From an uncultured Oxalobacteraceae bacterium (GTDB lineage Bacteria; Pseudomonadota; Gammaproteobacteria; Burkholderiales; Burkholderiaceae): a DNA stretch of 22,019 nt. The position numbers and the translations under genes are program-made. Location of the stretch: assembly GCA_946480015.1 (NCBI GenBank), contig CAMLIL010000094.1:1-22019 (forward strand). The letters run 5' to 3'. Shown here piece by piece: positions 15,583 through 22,019 of the stretch (position 1 is the first letter of the stretch; each line of letters begins with the position of its first letter). Below the pieces are notes generated by a model. That model made no database searches. It saw nothing but the letters and a program-made list of their open reading frames with translations, and was not told the DNA's origin.

Positions 15583-17688
15583 ATGCATATTTCCAACTTC
15601 ATTCGCGACCACATTCAACCCATCCTCCTTGAGTGGGACCGCGTGGTGGGTGGTCTTCCCGCAGCAGCGCCCTTGAGCGTGGCCGCGCTGCGCGATCATG
15701 CCGAGGAGATTCTGCTGACGATCGCCGCCGATCTGGAGCGGGCCCGGACAGCCTCCCAGGAAGAGCGCACATCCCCGGACCAGGGGCCAGCGCCGAGCGG
15801 CAACAGCTCGGCGGGCCAGCACGGTTCAGAGCGCGTTATTGAAGGCTTCAGCGTCAGCGACGTCATGTCCGAATACCGCTTTCTGCGCGCCAGCGTCGCG
15901 CGCCTGTGGGCCCGCGAGCAGGCCGTCGCGTCGCAGTCGCCTGATTGCGCTGACCTGATCCGCTTTAACGAAGCGGTCGACCAGGCCCTGACCGAATCGT
16001 TGACCGAGTACTCCGATGCCAAGGAGCGCCGCAGCCGCCTCTACGACACCCTGCTGTCGGTCTCCCCCGACCTGAGTTTTATCGTCAATACCGAAGGCCA
16101 GCTCATCTATGGCAACCCGGCCCTTGCCAGCGAATTCGGCGAATCGCTGAGCATATTGAAAGGCAAGCGTCTCACCGACACCAACGGCCACAGTTACGAG
16201 CAATTCGAGGAACACGTGCGCCTGGTTGCGCGCTCGAAGTCCACTGCGCTCGGCGAAATATCGCGCAAGCGCCGCGGTGAATGCGTGACCTACGAGTATC
16301 TTCTGGTTCCCGTCCTCGACGACAAGCAGGAAATCGAAGCGGTGGCGGGCATCGCCCGCGATGTCACCACGCGCAAGGCGGTGGAAGACAAGTACAAGCG
16401 CAGTGCGCAATACGACGACCTGACCGGCCTGCCCAACCGCCACCTGTTCCGCGACCGCCTGCATCATGAAATGAAGCGCGCCGACCGCATCCACTTGCCG
16501 CTGGCATTGATGTTCGTCGACCTCGACGGCTTCAAGCAAGTGAACGATTTGCTCGGCCACGCGGTTGGTGACGAATTGCTGCGTGAAGCGGCTGCGCGCA
16601 TCCGCCTGTGCGTAAGGGAAACCGACACCGTGGCACGGCTGGGCGGCGACGAATTTACCGTGATCCTGACCGAAATTCGCGATATGCCTCATGTGAAAAT
16701 CCTGGCGCAGCATATACTCGACGAATTGGCACGCGCGTTTTTCTTGGCCGGACGCAAGGTGTCCGTCTCGGCCAGCATCGGTGTCGCCCTGTACCCGAAC
16801 GACGCGGTGGCCCAGGATGAACTTCTGCGGCACGCGGACCAGGCCATGTACGCCGCCAAGCAGAGCGGGCGCAACCGTTACTCATTCTTCACCGCGCAGA
16901 TGCGCAATTCGGCCTGGGTTCACCTGAAGCGCATCGGGGAATTGCGCCAGGCCGTCACGGAACACCAGCTCAAGGTCCTGTATCAGCCCATCGTCGATCT
17001 GAGCGGGACGCTGGTGGTCGGTGCCGAGGCGCAGTTGATCTGGCAGCATCCGGAAAACGGCCAACTGCCGGCCCACGCCTTTGCCGATCTGGCCGCGGAA
17101 GCGGGCCTGGTGGGCGAAATCGATGAACTGGTCTTGAAGGATGCGCTCGCCCGCGCCGATGAATGGCGCATGCTGCTCGGTTTCCCCGTGCATGTCAGCA
17201 TCGAAAAGGCCTCGTTCCAATTGAGCGGCAAGGCAAGCGACCAGCAAAACAAGTCCATCGTTGCCCAGATCAGCAGAGCGCAGGCCCCGGTGGCCCTGGA
17301 AATCAGCGAATCCATGCTGCTGGCCGACGCGGCTGCCAGCACGAAACTGCTGCAGCAGTTGTCCAGTTCCGGCGTGCCCCTCTGCCTGGATGATTTCGGC
17401 ACCGGCACCTCCTCGCTCGCCAGCCTCGCCAGGTTCCCCCTGGCCGGCCTGCGCCTGGCGCCGCAACTGGTGCACGAGATCGAGGAAGACGTGCCACGCG
17501 CACTGGCCAGTGGCATCATCGCGACCGGCCATTCGCTCGGGCTGAAGATCGTCGCCGAGGGCGTGGACACCATGCAGCAGCAGGCACGCTTGCTGGAGAT
17601 CGGGTGCGACTACGGCCAGGGCGCGCGCTTTTTCGGCGCCATGGACGCCGGCGCCCTCAAGAAGCTGCTTGCCCGGACGCCAGGATAG
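15583..17688 (+). CDS. RsbRD-PAS-GGDEF-EAL protein: diguanylate cyclase with degenerate EAL domain
   Basis: From ATG 15583 the protein has 701 aa. Residues 1 to about 140 form a helical domain (ILLEWDRVV, LSVAALRDHAEEIL, EYRFLRASVARLW) like the RsbRD N-terminal sensor module. A PAS domain follows (about 148-260), then GGDEF with the intact motif at 354-358 and an RxxD inhibitory site (RETD) five residues before it, so cyclic di-GMP synthesis is likely. The EAL domain (about 460-695) is degraded: EAL reads EAQ (482-484), the metal-site Asn is Ser539, and the KID motif reads R-L-A (624-626). DDFGTG is kept. Phosphodiesterase activity is doubtful; it may act as a binding domain. The start is uncertain: an in-frame ATG lies at 15556 and no site has a strong ribosome-binding sequence. 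Confidence 0.87.
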   Translation: MHISNFIRDHIQPILLEWDRVVGGLPAAAPLSVAALRDHAEEILLTIAADLERARTASQEERTSPDQGPAPSGNSSAGQHGSERVIEGFSVSDVMSEYRFLRASVARLWAREQAVASQSPDCADLIRFNEAVDQALTESLTEYSDAKERRSRLYDTLLSVSPDLSFIVNTEGQLIYGNPALASEFGESLSILKGKRLTDTNGHSYEQFEEHVRLVARSKSTALGEISRKRRGECVTYEYLLVPVLDDKQEIEAVAGIARDVTTRKAVEDKYKRSAQYDDLTGLPNRHLFRDRLHHEMKRADRIHLPLALMFVDLDGFKQVNDLLGHAVGDELLREAAARIRLCVRETDTVARLGGDEFTVILTEIRDMPHVKILAQHILDELARAFFLAGRKVSVSASIGVALYPNDAVAQDELLRHADQAMYAAKQSGRNRYSFFTAQMRNSAWVHLKRIGELRQAVTEHQLKVLYQPIVDLSGTLVVGAEAQLIWQHPENGQLPAHAFADLAAEAGLVGEIDELVLKDALARADEWRMLLGFPVHVSIEKASFQLSGKASDQQNKSIVAQISRAQAPVALEISESMLLADAAASTKLLQQLSSSGVPLCLDDFGTGTSSLASLARFPLAGLRLAPQLVHEIEEDVPRALASGIIATGHSLGLKIVAEGVDTMQQQARLLEIGCDYGQGARFFGAMDAGALKKLLARTPG

Positions 17689-17707
17689 TGCCGCTTGAGC
17701 GCGACCG

Positions 17708-18421
17708 TCAGATACGCTTGATCAATTGATCGACCTTCTTGGTGTGACGCTCATTGCGCTCGCTGTAGCGGTCGGTCAGGTAATCGCTGCGGCCGCGCAG
17801 CAGTAGCGTGAACTTGAACAATTCTTCCATCACATCGACCACCCGATCGTAATAGCTCGATGGCCGCATGCGCCCTGCCTCATCGAATTCCTTGTAGGCC
17901 ATCGGCACCGATGACTGGTTCGGGATCGTGACCATGCGCATCCAGCGGCCCAGCAGGCGCAGCGTGTTGACCACGTTGAACGATTGCGATCCGCCGCATA
18001 CCTGCATGACCGCCAGCGTCCTGCCCTGGCTCGGCCGGATGCCGCCCTGCTCCAGGGGAATCCAGTCGATCTGGTTTTTCATCACTGCCGTGATGGCGCC
18101 GTGGCGCTCGGGGCTGCACCATACCTGGCCTTCCGACCACAGGCATAAGGCGCGCAATTCGACGACTTTGGGATGATCCTCGCCGACACTGCCGACCATG
18201 GGAAGTTCCATGGCATCGAAGATTTTCACTTCGGCGCCGAAGTGCTCGAGAATGCGCGCCGCCTCATAGGTGAGAAAGCGGCTGAACGAGCGCTCGCGCA
18301 AGGACCCGTACAGCATCAGGATACGGGGCGGGTGGTCCATCTCGCCGACCTGGGCCAGTTTGCCCATCTCTGGAACGTCCAGCAGGTCGGCTTGAATATT
18401 TGGCAGCGCTGGAATGCTCAT
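17708..18421 (-). CDS. arsH: Arsenic resistance flavoprotein ArsH
   Basis: This 237-aa NADPH-dependent FMN reductase-family protein shows the flavin-phosphate loop [10 protein letters not shown] (39-48) and the ArsH-typical [19 protein letters not shown] block. The C-terminal region ends in [12 protein letters not shown]. ArsH oxidises trivalent organoarsenicals and can act as an NADPH:quinone or azo reductase. It is the last gene of the arsenic operon. Its ATG overlaps the stop of the MIP channel gene (ATGA), indicating coupled translation. It converges on the GGDEF/EAL gene with only 19 bp between stops and no obvious terminator. Confidence 0.95.
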   Translation of the reverse strand: MSIPALPNIQADLLDVPEMGKLAQVGEMDHPPRILMLYGSLRERSFSRFLTYEAARILEHFGAEVKIFDAMELPMVGSVGEDHPKVVELRALCLWSEGQVWCSPERHGAITAVMKNQIDWIPLEQGGIRPSQGRTLAVMQVCGGSQSFNVVNTLRLLGRWMRMVTIPNQSSVPMAYKEFDEAGRMRPSSYYDRVVDVMEELFKFTLLLRGRSDYLTDRYSERNERHTKKVDQLIKRI

Positions 18422-19140
18422 GGTTTTTCGTACTCCGTATCAAAATCGCCCGGGGCCACCGTTCCCCCGACGGCCGCTTCGGCAGGAACCGGCGGATAAA
18501 GCCAGCAGAAGATTGCCGTCGCCACGGCCGCGCCCAGGCACTGGGCCAGGACGAAGCCGGGCGCGTCCGCCGGGCGGATGCCGGCAAAGGTATCGCTAGC
18601 GCTGCGCGCCAGGGTAACGGCAGGGTTGGCGAAGGAAGTGGACGCGGTGAACCAGTACGCTGACGTGATGTAGGCGGCCACCGCGAATGGTGTCAGGGCC
18701 GGACGGCTGCGTGAGCAACCGATGATGACGCCGATCAGCCCGAAGGTCGCGACAAACTCGCTCCACCACTGCGACGGGCCGGTGCGCACATGCTGCGACG
18801 CGAAGAACACCGGCTCGCCGAACATGCCATGGGCGGCGGCGACACCGGCAAATGCGCCCACGACTTGCGCGGCGAGATACGGCGGCACATGGCGCCATGC
18901 CAGATTGCGTTGCCATGCCTCGGACAGCGTGACGACCGGATTGAAATGCGCGCCCGAAATGGTGCCGAACATGAGGATTAACGCCACCAGCCCGGCGCCG
19001 GTGGCCACGGTGTTGGCCAGCAGTGCGATGGCCACATTGCCGCCCGCCAAACGCTCGGCCATGATGCCGGACCCGACGACCACGGCCAGCAGCAAGGCCG
19101 TGCCGAGGGCTTCGGCGGTGATTTTTCGCGCCAGGCTCAT
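18418..19140 (-). CDS. MIP-family aquaglyceroporin (AqpS-like) in the ars operon
   Basis: This 240-aa protein has six hydrophobic helices and both pore motifs: NPV (67-69, in [11 protein letters not shown]) and NPA (172-174, in [12 protein letters not shown]). The residue after NPA, which is the selectivity-filter Arg in most aquaporins, is Val175. This favours a wider, less polar filter. In Sinorhizobium meliloti the ars operon contains the channel AqpS in place of a pump, letting arsenite made by ArsC flow out down its gradient. The same gene content here supports that role. It starts 5 bp after the arsC stop and overlaps arsH by 4 nt. Confidence 0.9.
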   Translation of the reverse strand: MSLARKITAEALGTALLLAVVVGSGIMAERLAGGNVAIALLANTVATGAGLVALILMFGTISGAHFNPVVTLSEAWQRNLAWRHVPPYLAAQVVGAFAGVAAAHGMFGEPVFFASQHVRTGPSQWWSEFVATFGLIGVIIGCSRSRPALTPFAVAAYITSAYWFTASTSFANPAVTLARSASDTFAGIRPADAPGFVLAQCLGAAVATAIFCWLYPPVPAEAAVGGTVAPGDFDTEYEKP

Positions 19141-19145
19141 ACGGA

Positions 19146-19625
19146 TCAGGCGCCCAGGGTGCCAATACGGTCCAGCTCGGCCTTCATGCGCGCTGGATCA
19201 TTCTTGAGTTCATCGAGCGGCAGTGCAAGGAAGGCTTCGATCCGCGCGCGCAGGATCCGGTAGGCGCCCATGAAGGCAGCATCGATTTCCGCGCCGGTTC
19301 CTGTCGCGTGCGCCGGGTCTTCCACGCCCCAATGCGTGCGCGTGACCGGGCCCAGATAGGCGGGACAGGTCTCGCCGGCCGCATTGGAACAGACGGTGAT
19401 GACAATGTCAGGCGTAAACGGAAGATTGTCCCAGGATTTGCTGTAATACCCCTCGATGGAAATGCCCTCGCGCTGCAGCAGTACGAGCGAACGCGGGTGG
19501 ACATACCCGGCCGGCTTGCTGCCCGCGCTGATGGCACGCCAGCCTTGCGGCGCCAGATGGTTGAAAGTGGCTTCAGCGAGGATGGAGCGGCAGGAATTGC
19601 CGGTGCAGAGAATCAGTACGTTCAT
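19146..19625 (-). CDS. arsC: Arsenate reductase, low-molecular-weight phosphatase type
   Basis: This 159-aa protein has the N-terminal P-loop CTGNSCR (Cys7 to Arg13, CX5R) of the LMW protein-tyrosine-phosphatase fold. Two further Cys (79 and 87, VCSNAAGETC) can relay the disulfide, and the Asp103-Pro104 loop (GVEDPA) supplies the general acid. This is the thiol-coupled ArsC class that reduces arsenate to arsenite, rather than the E. coli plasmid ArsC fold. The Cys79-Cys87 spacing is 8, close to the spacing of 7 in the classical enzyme. It follows arsR by 19 bp and precedes the channel gene by 5 bp. The arsenite product is presumably released through that channel. Confidence 0.93.
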   Translation of the reverse strand: MNVLILCTGNSCRSILAEATFNHLAPQGWRAISAGSKPAGYVHPRSLVLLQREGISIEGYYSKSWDNLPFTPDIVITVCSNAAGETCPAYLGPVTRTHWGVEDPAHATGTGAEIDAAFMGAYRILRARIEAFLALPLDELKNDPARMKAELDRIGTLGA

Positions 19626-19644
19626 GGTTTGTCGCTTGTGATGA

Positions 19645-19971
19645 TTAACAGGTGCGGCACGCTGTGGGAGGCGTCACGGTACAGTTGAGGCCGTTGCAGC
19701 AGTTGGCAGTGAGGAAGGCGAGGACGCCATTCATCGTGTCGAAGCTGGCGCTGTAGAAGACGAAGCGGCCCTCCTGGCGCGCCGATACCAGTCCGGCATG
19801 GCTCAATTCCTTCAGGTGAAAGGACAGCGACGACGGTGCCATCTCCAGATGCTCGGCAATTTTGCTGGCCGCCAGGCCGTCCGGGCCCGCCTGGACGAGC
19901 AGCCGGAACGCCGCCAGCCGCGATTCCTGCGCCAGCGCCGCCAATGCGGCGAGTACCTGTTTCGTTTCCAT
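19645..19971 (-). CDS. arsR: ArsR-family arsenic-responsive repressor
   Basis: This 108-aa winged-helix protein has ALAQESRLAAFRLLVQAGPDGL, the recognition helix APSSLSFHLKELSHAGLV, and the wing RQEGRFVFYSAS. The C-terminus is Cys-rich (Cys91, 92, 97, 105, 108); the vicinal Cys91-Cys92 in ANCC is a likely As(III) sensor site, as in ArsR types with C-terminal metalloid sites. It is the first gene of the operon and should repress its own promoter until arsenite binds. The start was set at METKQVL (19971). A second ATG directly precedes it at 19974, and GGGAGG abuts that codon, so spacing is tight for either. The open frame to a TTG at 19992 runs into the promoter -10 and is rejected. Confidence 0.92.
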   Translation of the reverse strand: METKQVLAALAALAQESRLAAFRLLVQAGPDGLAASKIAEHLEMAPSSLSFHLKELSHAGLVSARQEGRFVFYSASFDTMNGVLAFLTANCCNGLNCTVTPPTACRTC

Positions 19972-19991
19972 CATCCTCCCGTCGAAGCACA

Positions 19992-20030
19992 ATTATACGA
20001 CACTTCAAGAACTATCGAATTATTGCGATA
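19992..20030 (-). promoter_or_regulatory. ars operon promoter with ArsR-type operator
   Basis: A perfect -10 (TATAAT, minus strand, 19992-19997) lies about 20 nt before the arsR start. The -35 region at about 20015-20020 is poor. It is covered by an inverted repeat TATCG-N8-CGATA (20013-20030), where a repressor would block polymerase. The leader would be only about 10 nt long. Confidence 0.65.
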
Positions 20031-20072
20031 AGAAAACTGCGGCAGCCGCCCATCCGGGTAGACCGCCGCAGT
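20030..20072 (-). terminator. Rho-independent terminator of the diguanylate cyclase gene
   Basis: On the minus strand, after the stop at 20119, an 8-bp GC-rich stem ACTGCGGC/GCCGCAGT (20065-20072 with 20036-20043) is followed by TTTTCTT. The 21-nt loop can form a small inner CCC/GGG stem. It directly abuts the ars operator, insulating the arsenic operon from read-through. Confidence 0.7.
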
Positions 20073-20118
20073 GCGCGCCGGACACGCGCGTGAAGGCTGC
20101 AGAAACGGGATGCGCTGA

Positions 20119-21501
20119 TCAGGCCAGCTGGACTGCGCCCGCCCCCTGCGCAGCACGGGCGCCGGCTTTGGCGCCCGTATCGGCGTGCACCCGGTTGCGG
20201 CCGCACTGCTTGGCCTGGTACAGCTCATGGTCGGCGCACCGGATGACGTCGCTGATTTCTTCATTGGCGTCATGTTGCGCAACGCCGAACGAGGCCGTTA
20301 CCTTGTGCCCGTGCGGCCAGCTTGCCTGGGTCAGGCTCACCCGCAGTTTTTCCGCCAGCGACGCGGCCTGGTGCACATCGCTCAGAGGGCACAAGAGCAG
20401 AAATTCTTCGCCGCCCCAGCGCACCAGCCGGTCGCTGGCGCGCACATTGGCGGCCACCGTTGCGGCAAACTGTTTCAGGACCAGGTCGCCCACCTCGTGG
20501 CCGTAGCTGTCGTTGATGCGCTTGAAGTGGTCGATATCGAGGAAGATGACCGACATGGGATCTGACAGCAAGGTCGAGGTGGCCATCAGCTCGGCGCGCA
20601 AACCTTCGCGGTTGAGCACGCCGGTCAGGGGATCGTGATGGGCCTGGCCAGCCAGTTGCTGCGTTTCGAGACGCAAGGCGCGGTTCAGCTCATTGAGCAG
20701 GCGCAATTCGGCCTTGCTGCTGCTCAGTTCACGGCGCAGTTTCAGCGCCAGCAATGCCGGCCAGCCAATGGCGCAGGCAATCCACATCCCGATCAAGATG
20801 CTCAGCAACTGGTTCTTGGTGATCAGCTTGCCATGGAAGCGGATCGAGCGCACGGTGATGACATGGTTTCCCACGGCGGTGAGCGCCCCGGTTAACAGTT
20901 GTACGGTCATGACATGATCGATGCGCGCCCCGGTGAACGCAAGGGGCGGCTTGGCCTGACCTTTCCACCATGATGCGGCAGAGAAAATGCTAAGCGGGAA
21001 TTCGACTTCCCCTTCGCGCGGGATGTCGAAAGACTCGACTTCATTGAACTTGTTGGTGGTCCATTCGCCCGGCTTGGACATGCCGCGGTCGAAGTTAATC
21101 AGGGTCATGCGCAACATATGCTGGCCGGGGCCTTCATAAGTGGCGTCGATAGACACCGAATCGAAGGTGGACAGGTCGAGACCGGCGTCGGCGTTGCCGA
21201 CCTCGAAGCTGATTTTGCAATACGGCCATGCGGACATTTTCGCCAATTGACACGCGAGCCGCAGATCGTCGCCGACCCGGGTCAGCTGCGCGCCCGAGCT
21301 GCCGCCGCTCTCGCGATCGCTTCCCGCCTGGGAGACGTAGGCGCTTCTGGCCGATAGTTCGATGACGCGCTCCATGCCGAAATGGTGCCACATCAGCAAC
21401 AGCGCCGTCAGCGCCAGCAGGAAGCCGAACAGATAGGGGGCCTTGCGCAGCGAGGAACCGAGCAGCAAGCGCGCCGCGTCAGGTTTGGGTGTCGGGGTCA
21501 T
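20119..21501 (-). CDS. Membrane-bound diguanylate cyclase with periplasmic sensor domain
   Basis: This 461-aa protein has TM helix 1 (about 20-38), an extracytoplasmic domain of about 210 residues, TM helix 2 (about 250-272), a short coiled linker (ELSSSKAELRLLNELNRALRL) and a C-terminal GGDEF domain. The active-site motif GGEEF (363-367) is intact and an RxxD inhibitory site (RASD, 354-357) precedes it, so cyclic di-GMP synthesis with product inhibition is expected. The periplasmic part (TFDSVSIDATYEGPGQHMLRMTL, KFNEVESFDIP) resembles a jelly-roll carbohydrate-binding fold of the CIA30/CBM11 type. This suggests a sugar or polysaccharide signal, but that is inference. ATG 21501 was chosen (GGTGG upstream); the open frame reaches 21639 with low-complexity sequence only. 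Confidence 0.87.
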   Translation of the reverse strand: MTPTPKPDAARLLLGSSLRKAPYLFGFLLALTALLLMWHHFGMERVIELSARSAYVSQAGSDRESGGSSGAQLTRVGDDLRLACQLAKMSAWPYCKISFEVGNADAGLDLSTFDSVSIDATYEGPGQHMLRMTLINFDRGMSKPGEWTTNKFNEVESFDIPREGEVEFPLSIFSAASWWKGQAKPPLAFTGARIDHVMTVQLLTGALTAVGNHVITVRSIRFHGKLITKNQLLSILIGMWIACAIGWPALLALKLRRELSSSKAELRLLNELNRALRLETQQLAGQAHHDPLTGVLNREGLRAELMATSTLLSDPMSVIFLDIDHFKRINDSYGHEVGDLVLKQFAATVAANVRASDRLVRWGGEEFLLLCPLSDVHQAASLAEKLRVSLTQASWPHGHKVTASFGVAQHDANEEISDVIRCADHELYQAKQCGRNRVHADTGAKAGARAAQGAGAVQLA

Positions 21502-21648
21502 AGCACCACCAATGTCATAAGCACACGATTTTGCGGCGACGCCGGTGCCATGGGCACCCTGCGTGGAAGCGAAATCGAATCGTCGAAGGCTGGTGCTAGG
21601 CCGTGAACCATCGCCGCGGTGTGGTTTGGACTGCGGCACTTGTTTGGT

Positions 21649-21677
21649 ATCGTATCAGGGCGGCGCGCCCCTGTGAA
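21649..21677 (-). promoter_or_regulatory. Candidate sigma70 promoter for the membrane diguanylate cyclase
   Basis: Minus strand: TTCACA (21672-21677), 17-bp spacer, TACGAT (21649-21654), about 150 nt before the ATG at 21501. One and two mismatches to consensus respectively. Confidence 0.4.
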
Positions 21678-21717
21678 GTTTTATTTGCGCAGGATCAATA
21701 AAAGTATCTTTGGCGCA

Positions 21718-22019
21718 TCAACCCTCGATGGCCACGCCGGTCTGGTCGGCCAACCGCAGCAAATCCGCGCTTGGCATCGGCGTGCCGAGCAGATAACCCT
21801 GGATCTGGTCGCACTGCAATCCTTTCAAGACATTGAGCTGGTCCACCGTTTCCACGCCCTCGGCCACCACTTCCAGGCCCAGCGCGTGTGCCAGCCCGAT
21901 GATGGCCGAGACCACCGCGTAGCCCTTGCCGTCCGTTTTGCTCAGGGCGCTGACAAAGGCCCGGTCCACCTTGAGCTGGTGGATGCCGAATTCCTGCAGA
22001 TAGCTCAGGCTTGAATAGC
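21718..22019 (-). CDS. EAL-domain phosphodiesterase, C-terminal part only (cut by window edge)
   Basis: About 100 codons are visible, running in from beyond the right edge. The sequence starts YSSLSYLQEFGIHQLKVDRAF, the stretch after DDFGTG in EAL domains, with the catalytic Lys and Asp of K-x-D intact. It continues through VVAEGVET and CDQIQGYLLGTPM to a normal C-terminus (DQTGVAIEG). Unlike the EAL of the 15583-17688 protein, these residues are those of an active cyclic di-GMP phosphodiesterase. Domains upstream of EAL are outside the window. A GTG at 21969 is inside the domain and is not the start. Confidence 0.85.
   Translation of the reverse strand, partial: YSSLSYLQEFGIHQLKVDRAFVSALSKTDGKGYAVVSAIIGLAHALGLEVVAEGVETVDQLNVLKGLQCDQIQGYLLGTPMPSADLLRLADQTGVAIEG

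Noticed and set aside
15291..15614. N-terminal extension of the patatin frame
   Set aside because: It crosses the repeated leader element and lacks homology; the ATG at 15290 has a good ribosome-binding site and begins directly with the patatin fold.

Overview
The window is GC-rich (roughly 60%) and looks like the chromosome of a Gram-negative betaproteobacterium, most likely Burkholderiales/Oxalobacteraceae (Massilia/Duganella/Janthinobacterium-like). The basis is GC content, gene families and gene style. No rRNA or tRNA is present to fix the taxonomy. I see no CRISPR array, insertion sequence or phage gene.

Layout. (1) 1-7062, all on the minus strand: an MFS carrier, an RND/MMPL exporter, a DUF1302 outer-membrane barrel and a DUF1329 envelope protein are packed tightly and read as one envelope transport operon. 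The 5' end of a kinase-like signalling gene follows and is cut by the window edge. (2) 7462-10817: a secreted LytM/M23-like protein on the plus strand, converging with a two-gene minus-strand operon (membrane protein plus FecR-like lipoprotein). A 45-nt copy of the M23 gene's 3' end recurs at 10699-10743, beyond that operon. (3) 10818-13341: a TonB-dependent receptor preceded by a clear cobalamin riboswitch and a sigma70 promoter. (4) 13377-15290: a patatin-like phospholipase. (5) 15583-17688, plus strand: a RsbRD-PAS-GGDEF-EAL protein with an intact GGDEF and a degenerate EAL. (6) 17708-20030, minus strand: an arsenic operon arsR-arsC-MIP channel-arsH, with an aquaglyceroporin where a pump would usually be, and an ArsR-type operator over the promoter. 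(7) 20119-21677: a membrane diguanylate cyclase with its promoter and terminator. (8) 21718-22019: the C-terminal end of another EAL protein, cut by the window edge.

The most unusual signal is a 67-nt element found twice on the minus strand (10528-10594 and 15342-15408). The copies match at 56 of 67 positions without gaps. Each lies in the leader of a minus-strand gene: the membrane protein/FecR-like operon and the patatin gene. It could be a structured leader RNA, an ECF-sigma-type promoter (GGAACC, 17 nt, CCTAA), or both. It may tie the two loci into one regulon.
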